Below are positions 23,341 to 35,955 of a DNA stretch of 64,000 bases, piece by piece. The stretch is taken from contig OZ024861.1 in NCBI GenBank assembly GCA_964017155.1, positions 34,585,324 to 34,649,323 on the forward strand, given 5' to 3'. The translations under genes were made by a program, and so were the position numbers. A model generated the notes under the pieces. The model worked only from the letters and a program-made list of their open reading frames with translations. It did no database searches and was not told where the DNA came from. This stretch comes from Oasisia sp. SBJ-2009 (taxonomy: Eukaryota; Annelida; Polychaeta; Sabellida; Siboglinidae). Position 1 is the first letter of the stretch, and every line of letters starts with the position of its first letter.

Positions 23341-23799
23341 CCCGGGTGCTAGTTCTTGTTGTTTCCAGCACTCGGCAGAGTATGTATATATTGTGATGAG
23401 AACGTCTTGTCTCTTGAGCTTATGAAGTCTCATTGAACTATTCATCAGAACATTTACGCCAAACTGACCTTTCCATGCCCATGGCTATGCTGGTTGTCAG
23501 AGGCAGAGCCAGAGGGTGGTGACACTGTCAGGGTGCTTGTCGTCCTCAGTGACTGGTTCTTTTACGACCCAACTTGAGATGGGATGGACAATAACGTGAT
23601 TCTCCGATTCACGAGGGATAGCCCGATAGGCCCTATACGATTCCCAATTTTGAGAGCCAGATTTTAAGTTTAACACCAATGGCCCATATCTGCCATGGCA
23701 TGACGGGGTCCGCCAGCGTGCCAAGCAGATATTATTGCTAACCAGTACACTATCCGCGCATGTCTCGCTAAGCCTAAACATAATTTAATATATTATTGG

Positions 23800-24660
23800 T
23801 GAGACATGCATGAATTGGTCAGGTAAACTTTTTAGTTTACCTTTCAGTTTTATCCCGCATCCATTCAACTTCGCAAGTAATTTCTCGTGTGGTTCTGTGT
23901 CAAAGGTTTTTCTTAAATCCATCCATTCAATAGAAGCAAATTTTTTTTATCTAATATTCATATCCATTTTTCCATAATGAAATTAGTTGTGCAATTTAAA
24001 ATCTTCCTGTTGACATAGTAAAGCCATGCTACTGGTCTGCAAAGAGTTTGTATGTTTCAACGTGTGATATCATGGCATCTGTGATCAGTGACTCCATTAT
24101 TTTACATGCCACTGCGGTCTTACTTACTGCTTGGTCTGTAGCTAGATGCCAGGTATATGCAGCCTTTCTTAAATGTTGGTTTAACCAAAAATTCCAAACT
24201 TAAATTTAGGTAACATTCCAATGTCCAATGACTTCTTGAATATAAGATACAATGGCCATTTCAATTCTGCTTTGTCTGTAAATTGCTTTAAAATTCGGGG
24301 GGAGCCCATCTGGACCAGAAGATTTTCCAGTTTTTAAATTCTTCAGTTTCTTTTTAATATTTTCAAAAGAGAAGTTTTTCATCTAAAGTAGTGATTCCGT
24401 GTTGGTCCTCAACTCTCATTTAAATTGTCATATCTTCCCTGGTGAAAACATCACTAAAGAATTTACTTACGACCTCTGATTTCTCTTTGACCATGGTTGT
24501 TAACTCAGCATTCTCTTCTTTTTGGAAATCAGCTGCTCTTGATCTAGTTCTCATTTTGGCACAAATGTAATTCCAGAAGTGCTTTGGGTTACCCCCCAGG
24601 TACTCTCAATCTCTTGTGCAATAGATTGTTCTAATGTCCACACTGTCTATCAAGTGATTT
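23800..24660 (-). pseudogene. Non-LTR retrotransposon (CR1/L2/Jockey-like) reverse transcriptase relic
   Basis: Reading the complement from 24,600 downward gives, in shifting frames: GGNPKHFWNYICAKM and VSKFFSDVFTRED (pre-RT region), TGKSSGPDGLPP (RT motif 0/1), CKIMESLITDAM, and MDLRKTFDTEPHEKLLAKL (RT domain 3, normally DFSKAFDTVPH). Stops and frameshifts break it, and it ends before the catalytic YADD. It is a dead insertion, transcribed opposite to the flanking genes. Confidence 0.85.
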
Positions 24661-24849
24661 GGCCTCCATGCCCCTTTTTGCCCACAAAGTCGGTATAATT
24701 ACAAATGGGAATATAAGTATTTGCTACAAGTTAAGATTGCTAAGCCATAATGAAACCTTCATATATTCTGTTCATTGTTTTCATTTCAAACAGGTGGGAG
24801 ACCTCCCAGAATATGCACTTTTTTTCTTCTGTTTTGCCCATTAAGTGGC

Positions 24850-25065
24850 CACAGTATAATGTCACACAAACATAACCCCACTCTGACATAATCTCACACA
24901 ACTAAACCCTACTCGGACATAATCTCACACAGACAAACTGCACTTGGACATAATCTCACAGACAAATTTCACTTGGACGTAATCTCACACACATATACGC
25001 CACTCAGACATCTCACACAGACAAAACCCCACTTGGACATAACCCAACTCATGTATATATAATCT
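24850..25065. repeat. Degenerate 35-40-bp tandem repeat
   Basis: About six diverged units built on GGACATAATCTCACACA followed by an A/C-rich stretch. Confidence 0.75.
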
Positions 25066-25422
25066 TCATAGAAATAAAGTATGTTAATTAAGTGCAATCA
25101 ATGCTCTACTTGGGCAAATCAAACACACCAAAGTGATAATTTTATTTTGCCAAAATACAAAGGTTAACTTAATTCTAAAATGTATTATAATAATATTTTA
25201 ATGGTATATATATTATTATTTTTACAATCATGTGTTGTACATAATTATCTTATTTGTGAGTGGTTTTTTAGTGGGCTTATGACTTGGATGTACATGCGCT
25301 TATGTATGTGTGTGTTGTACGTATACGTGCATGCTTGTTTTTGTGTGTATACAAATAATTGTTTGACTTTATATTACATTATCTGTGTATGTATCTAAAG
25401 TGTCAGTGTGGTGTGTGCGTCT

Positions 25423-25620
<198 letters not shown>

Positions 25621-25884
25621 GTGAGTATTGCTTGTGGAATCGGGATACAGGAAGGCTTGCTAAACACCCATTTAGCAACACACGATTTAGTTTATACTTA
25701 TCTTCAACTTAGGGCAGAAACAGTTAACACATTGAGAGTTATCTTATCTAAATATAATTATACTTACAGAACTAACTACCAAACAGAAAGTACTATTTTG
25801 GCAAATTGCATGGGGAATTTTGCACATGCTGCACATTGTTTTAAAAATACATTTATATATTATTTATATTTATCAGAACAATGA

Positions 25885-27820
25885 CTAATAATCTGCAACA
25901 TTGATCAGACTTGCTATTTTTAGAGATATTGTTTAATGTGATTAAAACATTATGACAATTCATGCACATGATTATTTATTGAAATAATAATTATAAATTA
26001 TGGTACTTCCAGAAATTTTTGGGTAAATATGCAAGATATTAAAAGGATAAGTTTATGCCAAATAAATATTAAAAGGATAAGTAATTGTTTATTTTCCTAG
26101 GTGCCTTAAATAGAGGAGGTGTACTTTGTGACCTGTATAAACATTGACATAGGAATAACACACATAAATTACATTATTATTTAATTCTGGCTGTCATCAT
26201 AAAATATAATACTACATGGGAATAGCTATTTTACTTTTTATTTTAATGTACTTTTGCTGTGGAACAATAAAAAATGATAGCATTTTATACTGTTGTGGTA
26301 ACAAAAATGTAACTTTTTGTTATTATTTAATTTATTTCGGCTGTCATAATAAAACAGAAATGATGGGCGAGGTGGTAGGGTGGGCTGAATAAAATGATGG
26401 GTGATGTGGTAGGGTGGGCTGAATGAACACCGAAGGTATGATGTGAGGCTATGGATCGGGGGGCAATTTCCCACCCAGAATAATTTTTTTATTACCTTCA
26501 AAATGGTGCATTCTGAAGGGTGTTTTACCTATTCCCTGGGATATAGAGAGGACACAAACGCTACAAGGTAGCAGCATGTAAACATGTTTATAGCAAGAAA
26601 TAGCTATGAGGTGACAATGTTGACATATTCTGAGCGAGGTGGCTTAGACAAGCAGCAAGGTGCCCACCTCGCTCATCATTTAGCAGGAGAAACACTGATA
26701 AACCATAATATGACATGTGAGTAGCTGTTTTACTGTATTATTTTAGTGTACTAAAAAATTCTTATTAATGTAACTTTTTATCGAGCTATTTCTACATAAA
26801 TTTATTTTGCACCAAATTATTTGGCATTGTGCTGCATTGTTTCACTGACAGAAATACACCAATAACAGCAATACCTGTTCTATACTTTATTTTGATACTA
26901 TTATTCACATTGTGTCCCCCAAAAAATATACTCCAAATAAGGGGGTGTAGTTTCACCTGTACTTTTCCTGTGGTACAATTTAAAATGATAGCATCGTGGA
27001 ACAATTTAAAATAATAGCATTTTGCACTGTTATGGAACAAATCTTAATTAAAAATAGTAGCATTTTATGCTATTACACTGCTATGATAAAATAAAAAATT
27101 CTTATTAAAGTAACTTTTTGTCGAGCTATTTCTGCACAAAGTTAATTTGAACCAAGTTATTTGGCATCGTTCTGTATGGTTTCAGTGACAGGAATGCACC
27201 AATAACAGCAATACTTGTTCTGTACTTTATTTTTATACTCTTATTCAGATTACAACTACTCAAGGGTGGTGGTCAACTGAAGTCCAACTTGGTAGACTTC
27301 AGTAAATAATGGTAGTATAGTGCTACTAAAGTGTATGTAAAATTATTAAAATGTTGCTAATTCGTATTAAGAATATGTTGTTAAACAAAGCTAAACAAAT
27401 TATAAAATTATATCTTCAAAGGGATAATAGTCTGACGTTTTAACAGAGTGATTAAAATAGAAAACAATTACATTTGAATAAATAGCTCGTAAAATATTTT
27501 TATTAAATTATAATATATATAACCATAAATAACCATTGTGTCATGTGGTTGGATGAAGGCAGCATGCTGTTTTCAGATATGTATGTTATATTATATTTTT
27601 GAATTTACTATTTTACATAGCATAACAGTTGATAATTGAAATATCTTGTAATAACAGTGTTTCGGGCAGTATGTAGCATGTTGAGAGTTACCCGCTCCGC
27701 GTACGACATTATTAGACAAGTGAATTGCAACTGTTGTCCCACGCTGCACAGATAAGAGAGAGTTGTGTATTTCGGTGTGCGGTTGTAAAGGGCGCGAAAC
27801 ACAAAACGAGTAGTATTTAA
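25885..27820. other. Intergenic AT-rich DNA with diverged direct repeats
   Basis: A segment of about 140 bp at 26,768-26,905 recurs at 27,112-27,250 (shared CGAGCTATTTCT, CACCAATAACAGCAATAC, TGTTCTATACTTTATTT or a close variant). A short tandem pair containing GTGGTAGGGTGGGCTGAAT lies at 26,360-26,425. Words such as TAATAGCATTTTATACTGTT also recur. No coding evidence. Confidence 0.6.
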
Positions 27821-28866
27821 CGTGTTAGTGGTTAGTGGAGCACTGTTTCAATGCTACCGTCACCCTTCACCGGTCAGACAGTCTAATCGAGTGATCAACT
27901 CTCGCCGTCGAGCTCAAGAGATCATGCAAGACGCACGGGGAGGGACACTACATAGACGCAAGAACACGCACTCATACGCCATGTCATACCCATACCATAG
28001 GCGGTGTTTAGGCGCATCCATGGCATGGACCGGGAGACACGTGCCACTCTTAGATCTTTGCCTTTGGAGTTTGCGTGCGTAAGTTACAAGTACCCATTTT
28101 ATTATCTGGATACTCTCAATATACGATTTGATACCACCAGCGCATTGAATAAGGTACGTGTTTACACTGTAAGAGGATATTTCCACTTTAACGGAGGAGG
28201 CTCGGAGATGTTATAGTTGATCAATAAATATTATAATCGTCTAAGACTAAGTTATGATATCGTGGCGGCAAAGAAAACTGAGTTTGATCAATACAAATAT
28301 CTTCACTTCAAAAAGATATGACTATAATATACATTGTTTTTTCTTCAATGATTTACATGAAAGCAAGTTCCTTCATCACAGTTCCTCTTCGGGGTCTAAG
28401 CCACGTTTACACCACCACTAAACACAGAGATGGGTCAAGAATCGGTAATTTGGGAGGGGGGCAACAAGCCCGTTTGCACGACGCGAGCATTGACATATGT
28501 CATTGACATATGTCATTGACATTGAGGGTCATTGTCAAAAAGTATGCAGTGTCAGTGTCACAGTGACGCTGGACTAAATTCGTATTATATTCGCCAAATT
28601 CGGGTGTAGGGCCTACGTCTGTACCTACAGTACAGTTGCCTTCACCAAAAATCCGAGAGATTTTATTCTTTTGCTGGAGATTCACAACATATATGGGAGA
28701 GTCAAGGAATATTTGGCAGTGTGATGTGTGTGCGAGCACGCGCGCATGTCGGCGTCTGGGAGCAGACGACATAACATAGTTTTAACTGATCCGTGGTGCG
28801 GCGCCACCAGCCACATTTGGCACTCGGGCGTAAACGCAGACCGGTCCGTCGTTTACAATGTCTATA

Positions 28867-29323
28867 GACGTAAGACCACCAAAATGTGCACGTCCGCCAT
28901 TACCCGACCGCAGAGTACCTTAAAAAAGCAGCATTATGCACGTTGTCTGGATTCCTGTGAGCACATATTTAGTGTGGAGTGATTATAAATGACGTTTTTG
29001 TACAGCGTGACATCAGAGCTGTCAAATTACGACAGCTGTCATTCGGTGCATTTCTGCGTATTAATACATTTGTCATTTTGCTTGGTGATGTAATCAGGGG
29101 CAATCCGTGGGTGGCTCAAGCAGAAATGGAGGGGTGTAAGGTTTGAATGAACTTTGTGGGAGCCTGAGGTATTAAAAGTTCACGAATTTTCCACTGAACC
29201 TCTGTCTGTGGAGGGTAAACATGCTGTGAAATTGTCAATAAGAGAGCTGATCAAGATTAATAGGAAATGAAGGAAACGTTATAATGGTCGCCTATGGAAA
29301 ATGCAAATGTGGTCTTAGGCCTA
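28867..29323. repeat. 457-bp direct repeat, copy 1
   Basis: By eye it is identical base for base to 31,400-31,856, beginning GACGTAAGACCACC and ending TCTTAGGCCTA. The unit starting CTATA|GACG and the far end GGC|CTATA would fit a 5-bp target duplication, but the repeat lacks TG...CA ends and no primer-binding site follows. Confidence 0.9.
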
Positions 29324-31399
29324 ATTGAAAAACGGCCGTTTTGACATAAGAGGCACGAAAACGTAGTTTGAGCGATGCGTGAGGTTGTTGTTTTGCTTCA
29401 TTTGAAGTTGCTATTGACTGTAATACAATGGAGTCATTATTTACTGATAATGCTCCATCTAGGAGAGTTACTAAAAGCAATTAGCAAGCTAGTTACCGCG
29501 TGATATGCAAGGAAAATACACTGATAATATTGGTTATGTGGAAGTTACACGCTGCATTTTACACACCATGCGTAATATCCTATATTGAAGACAGCATGAG
29601 TTTGTGCTTCAAATGTCCCTGTTCAAGAGCGCGAATAATTTGTTTCGTATTTTTAAAAATGCGCCACATTAACGACATATTTCCAGTACGATGAGTTTAG
29701 CTGCAACTACATTACTTATACTGTGTATGCGACATCTACAAATGCGTGTTTCTTAATAACAAATACTAAAATGAACATCCGATAGCTTCCTATTTGTTCA
29801 TCCTAATTATGTGATGCTTGCTTGTGTCGTATTTAGAACACAAAATAAGCATCAACGGGCGAGCAAAGGACATTTGATTACACCCCCACCCCTTAAACGC
29901 AGCCTCTATTTTAGTCAATTGTTGGTCGCCGAATGAAGCGGATTGTCCACGCGCGTCTAAAAAATGTACTATCTTTCACCTGCTCATTTTAGCGACATAT
30001 ATACCCTAACCGAAACACCGAACACAATTGAGAATATATTTAAATATACCCCAGATGTGACTGAGAATAAGAAAGCAGCGCATTTTATCCAAGCATGCCC
30101 CGACTGCCGTAATCCGATTAGGTTCATTGATGCTCATACAAACTAAAATTGAGCACCTAACAGAAGTGTCAGTATGTTGCAATTGTCTACAAGAACTAAC
30201 ACACCATCCCTGTCGACAGTCTTGCACTTTTCAGCTGTAACATAACCGAATTATACAGATATTTGCATATGACATGTCAGCTTAAACTAATCACATACAT
30301 AAGTGATATATAGTCTGATAAGAAACTATATAAATCACTGGTAATTTGTATGTTCTATCCGAATTGTCAACATCTAAGATGCTCTTTATTGCACTAAAAG
30401 CAATGTGGATATGTTTTAGTAACAACATTATTACCACAATGAATGCGTTTACAGCGATCAAGTTGCGGCAGAGGGTGGCGCAACTGTCTATTCAACATTT
30501 GCCACGTGTCTATGGTGTCACTGGCCAACATTTTTTTCTGACAGTAACTAATCTACCAGCTGTATCTGATGTGTTCAATAGTGTATGTACACCAGCGAAA
30601 TAATTGGTGGCATAAAAAACGACGTGTGATGGTTATGGAAGTGTCTCTGTCTAATATAATGGGTTGCGCCCGAGTAAAGTGCGGCTTATTGCAAGGGGGG
30701 TAGGGTGATAATTTGTTTGACGCAAGAGATACGTTCTACTGTGTATCACGAATATGCTTCCATCATGTAACGTGTATATTCCTGAATGTATGTCCCACAT
30801 TTCAGCGTTCTACATACAATTTAATTGAAATTACCATCGAAAGACGCTGCCTGGCCTTTCAATACTGCGACAATTTATGAGAAACTGGCCTGTGATTCTG
30901 AGCCCTCCTGGGGACGTATATATACGACGCACAGTTCATAATTGCATCATACAATTAAGCAAAGTTGGTGAGCATTATGATATACAGAAATTCGTGAAAT
31001 TTAGCACTTTGCGTGTCCGAAAAAATGCTGTTCAAAAATATGATTTTTGCATTTTTATGGTGAAATTTACAACATTAAAAAAAAAAATTGTCAAAAAATA
31101 TATATCTTCAATATTCTCTATATGTTACTGTCAGATCGTTAAGAGACTGTGGTGGACTGTTTGTTGTGTACAGTGCCATTAGTTTCAGGCAAACGTCTGA
31201 TCTATTATCGGTTTCTGAATAAACGTGTTTCAACCCACGCACGGTGCTATTTATCTGGGAGGGGTGCAACTTTTGAAGACGCATATTATAATTATTATCG
31301 AGATGGTGTCAATTTCCCTAGACAGTTAATCTAGCTATATGTCATTCTTGATGTATGACTAATTTTTGTGAACTTTTGACGTTTTCGGCCAATCTATTT
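29324..31399. other. Sequence between the 457-bp direct repeats
   Basis: 2,076 bp with only short open frames (up to about 100 codons), none recognisable as gag, protease, reverse transcriptase, integrase or transposase. If the repeats are termini, this is a non-autonomous interior. Confidence 0.5.
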
Positions 31400-31856
31400 G
31401 ACGTAAGACCACCAAAATGTGCACGTCCGCCATTACCCGACCGCAGAGTACCTTAAAAAAGCAGCATTATGCACGTTGTCTGGATTCCTGTGAGCACATA
31501 TTTAGTGTGGAGTGATTATAAATGACGTTTTTGTACAGCGTGACATCAGAGCTGTCAAATTACGACAGCTGTCATTCGGTGCATTTCTGCGTATTAATAC
31601 ATTTGTCATTTTGCTTGGTGATGTAATCAGGGGCAATCCGTGGGTGGCTCAAGCAGAAATGGAGGGGTGTAAGGTTTGAATGAACTTTGTGGGAGCCTGA
31701 GGTATTAAAAGTTCACGAATTTTCCACTGAACCTCTGTCTGTGGAGGGTAAACATGCTGTGAAATTGTCAATAAGAGAGCTGATCAAGATTAATAGGAAA
31801 TGAAGGAAACGTTATAATGGTCGCCTATGGAAAATGCAAATGTGGTCTTAGGCCTA
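31400..31856. repeat. 457-bp direct repeat, copy 2
   Basis: Partner of 28,867-29,323 at a constant offset of 2,533 bp, with no indel or mismatch seen. It is followed by unique sequence to the duplication boundary near 32,275. Confidence 0.9.
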
Positions 31857-33745
31857 TAATGAGGGCGAAGGTCGGCTTACGGGTCTTAACTGCAGCTGAC
31901 AAACAACATTGACCGCACTCTGCTTCAACAAGTGCTCAAGCGTACATTTGTGGGTGTGGGTGTTTGTAGTAGTAATTTAGGGTTTAATTAATCGCGCGGG
32001 TTAGGACACAATATCGCCAACAGTAAATCATCGCCGAGAAAAAGAGACAGGCAACGTATGTCGACGTGACGGGTACCCCAAACGCGTGTTTACTCCAAGC
32101 ATCCCTGAAATATCAGGTAGGTTTACTGCAAGCAACCAGTTGTTTGGCTATGCATGAACGGTACTTGCGTGCACGTGGATATGATAAGCTGCGAGCGTTT
32201 GAATAAAGATTTTAAAACGTTCTTTAAAAATCTCGCGCACGATGCCGTACACTGAGTCACTGTACAGTGACTAATAAATTCTGGATTTTATAATCTCTGA
32301 GTTGTGGTGTTTGCTTATAATTCAGTTATTGTATGCCCTTAAACCGAAAGCGTGATTATGACATAATGTACGTAGTCAATTATTTGTTACTAGGCATAAT
32401 ATTCTAAAAGACAAGTAAATAGTGTTAGCTCTGACATGGCTTAAACTAAAGCAAATGTCTTAAAGGACTTAATCCATTAAAAAACAAAACAATATCTAAG
32501 ACTAAACAGTTAGCCTAGTCTACATCTGATCTTCACACCTTTGATCTACTCGATCCTGCCTTTCAAGAGACATCTTTGAAACCAGTATCAGATCTAGTGG
32601 TGAGAACACTATATAATCAGATCGAGGGATTGTGGTTCAGTTCCACATTCTACCTTTTTTAAGCTATATATATAGATCTTCCATATTAGTATTATTTTGG
32701 AAGAAAAAGCAAAGGTCCATATTAACTAGCGAAGTACTTTAAGACCACACTGAGAAATATCTAGACAAAATACTACATTGAAATCATTAGAATTTACTAA
32801 AATGAACACACATTCTGAAAAAATGAATCCGTATCTATACAGTCTAAACACAGGTGGGAATATTTAGTGCTTATTTGCACAGTTTTATTCATAAAACCAA
32901 AGTTCACAAGTTTGTTATGATTTTTAAGCCAATCATTTCGTCTATAGATATCAGATGAGATCAACTGATCTGATATGGTGTGTGTTATTTGTTGTACTTT
33001 CTGCGCGGCTACAGCAGGTTGTTGTGTGGTGTCGGTGAACGTGTTTTATTCTTGCAAGACATTGTATAGTTTTGGTCCTGCACAAACGAGTGCTTGCAAA
33101 TACTTCATTCACAGCTGTACACCATTCTCTCAATGCTATAGTCTTGAGTGTGGACACTCAACTACTGAACTATAGGCACATTCATTTGTTACCAGCTTGT
33201 GCAAGTTGTAACATTGGGAATATTGTGCAGAGTGTAAGCTTTTGTGTTCATTCAGTACAGCTCTCTGTCTCTGTTTTTGAGGTCAGTACGCTGTGCCTGA
33301 CTGCCTGGCAACCGTATTAGATGACATTTCTCTTAGACTGGTGTATTAAAACACAGGGTCATGTTACTGTTAGGCAATATATTTAGTTGTTCCTGACTGT
33401 AGAACTCTGCTGGACATTTCTACAGTTACTCTGTGTCTCTGTTCTGTAGGCTGTCATACACTGTAGGAGTACTTATGTAAACAAATTGACATTTTTACTA
33501 ATAATGTGTTCCAAGTTTGGCTTATTCTTAATTTTCTTGAGATAACTTCATTTTTATTGCTAAGTAGCCTTATGTAATTGTCCTTACAGGGATGAATAAA
33601 GTTGGATTGTATTCTATTTATAACTTACCATGAAAAGGCAATCATCTGTGCAAAAAATAAATTGTGACTTTCAAGATTCCTACCCCCTCGGAAGAATGTA
33701 GATAAAAATCTATATGTATGAATTCACCCCCAATGGACCTACTTA

Positions 33746-34326
33746 AATTGAATTGAATTGAATTGAACTTTATTTCGGTCACAACAACAACATACAAACA
33801 TAAGCATAAACATTATTATTAAATGTAACCGCGGAGATCCTCTAGAAACCCCTTGGGGCTTATATCGAGGACCACCAAGAACATAAAACTTTATATTATA
33901 AAAGTAAACTAAATATATAAAAATAAATAAATGTCATTATCAGTATCATGAATCATAATAAATAGAATACTACAACTACTAATATTACTATTACTAAGTA
34001 CTTAAATAAGTCTAAAAAATAAATACAAATAATGATAAATAATAAAAGAATACTATAACTACGGTACATAATCCTTATAAATGCCTAAGATACATATCCC
34101 ATCAGTAATAACTCCTTTAGCTTACTTTTAAATTGTTTTATTGTTCTAAGCTTTCTTATATGTTGAGGTAGTGTATTCCAGAAGACTGGACCAGAATAAT
34201 TTATTGTAAACTTTCTGTTGTTTGTTCTTATATTTTGAATGTAAAACCCATTAAAATGTCTAAGATTATGGTTATGAACGTTTTCTGTTAGTTTAAGCAT
34301 AGAAGTCAAGTTGGTCACACAGAGCC
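33746..34326 (-). mobile_element. LINE 3' fragment (CR1/L2-like), private to unit 1
   Basis: On the minus strand the frame 34,085-34,336 contains YSGPVFWNTLPQHIRKL and FKSKLKELLL, the typical C-terminus of CR1/L2/Jockey-type polyproteins. Its 3' end is a run of ATTCA-type pentamers next to AATAAAGTTCAATTC (33,748-33,775). The corresponding place in unit 2 (about 52,490-52,510) lacks it, so it inserted after duplication or was cleanly lost. Confidence 0.8.
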
Positions 34327-35935
34327 ATACATGCAAAAACTAACTGATGGAATAACAGAACTGTGTTGTTTTATAATGTTTTATAGATACCTGGGGTAAT
34401 AAGAATATAATAGATGTTCTTGGTATTTATCTATCTAATGTTATTGTGTCAAACAGTTATTTGTACATCTTTACCTGATTTCATAGACTTTGTCTCTCAA
34501 GTGTGAAAATCATTGAAAGTGTATGTCTCAGGACTGTCACTGTGAGTGCAGATACAGCAGCCAGCTACAATAGAACTATTCAGCAGACACAGTATCAGCC
34601 AGTGTATTAGTGTAAGGCTTGTCTGAGTAGCTAGGACAGTAGACATGTCTGACAATCAGTGCATGGTGGTTACCTGGATTGCCAGTCTATACGAGTTTGA
34701 TAAACAGCGAGTGTGAACTATTCACTGATTCAGGTACACCTCTGATTACACCTGGGAGGGCATTACATTTGAAAATAATTAATTACTGTTTCCTTTACAT
34801 AAACATTTAAATCTATGTATGGCACATAAACATTCACATGCACACACACATTATTATAATTCAGGAGTATAACTTAATAGATCTACGCAATAGTATGCAT
34901 GTGTGGGCTTGGTGGCACACATACAAGATATTAGTAGGTACACAGTAAAAAAAACTACAAAAAAAATTAGTAGCAAAAAAATATCACCAGGAATACAGTT
35001 ATATATAAAACAACCTGTCAGAAATGTCCTACAATTTTGTCATCAACAAAGGTATATAAGTATATAGACTGTTTATTAAATTGGTACAGCTGTAATTGTA
35101 AATGCAATGATTTGAAAATTGACTGGAGTATTGATCTCATTGAAGTGGCATAAAGGAGCCATCGGGACCAGTAACCTAACACTATGAAGGACCCTTCTAA
35201 AGATCTGTGTGCCCAATGTCCACATCAAGCCAGCCCAGTCATCTTATGAATGTTACACATTCTGCGTTGAGCTTATTTATTACCCCAGGTCACTGTTACT
35301 GAGTTAGCCTATATCCAGCAATTACGTAGGGAAGACTTTTACACATTTATGCATTACAGTATATGTTTCACATTTATGTAGAGATGTGCTGTCCGGGTTT
35401 TAATAACACAGATTTGAAAAGGGAAGACCATTTTAATGTCATCAGAAGATGTCTCCAGCAGTGTAATGATGTTACCAAGCTGGCAGCAGCGGCATGGTAG
35501 AAATCCAGTAAGTCCTATCTTAATCACAGACTTAATGCACCATGTAATAGTGCTGTGCATAATGCAAAACAGGGCACAACTGTTTATATGTAAATTATGA
35601 AAATCCCTATGCATAGACCATCATTTGGTCAGAGGGGGCTTAAACACAGAATATGTGTCGACCCTTTTGATAGGACAAGTCCAAGCGAAAAATGCCTAGT
35701 TAATCACTATGTTCTTACTCAAAACTGGAGTGTGATGCAGCAAGAACACATTCAAACATGTTGACTGAAACACAACTATTTTTATCAGGTTTTTCAATTG
35801 TTTTAACAATGTGTTTTTACAGTTTATGTTTCACATACAGTACTACCTACTATGGTTTAACTAGTAACAGGACTCTTGGTTGTAGGTCGCTTGTGTCCCT
35901 GACAGTTACACGTTGTCATTTCCACGGACAAGACA

Positions 35936-35955
35936 ATGGACAAGAAGAATTTCTC
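35936..35955 (+). CDS. Glutamate carrier copy 1, exon 1 (start codon)
   Basis: ATGGACAAGAAGAATTTCTC then donor GTAAGT; phase 0 to 2. The exon probably begins at 35,886 after TGGTTGTAG, so about 50 nt of 5' UTR share it. The same layout is present in copy 2. Confidence 0.85.

Noticed and set aside
27822..28216. Overlapping 60-90-codon frames in a CpG-richer patch
   Set aside because: No recognisable domain, no convincing splice partners, and competing frames on both strands. A first exon or promoter cannot be excluded but is not supported.
28867..31856. Ordinary LTR retrotransposon defined by the 457-bp repeats
   Set aside because: No TG...CA ends, no primer-binding site or polypurine tract, and no gag or pol similarity inside. 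Kept as an unexplained direct-repeat pair.
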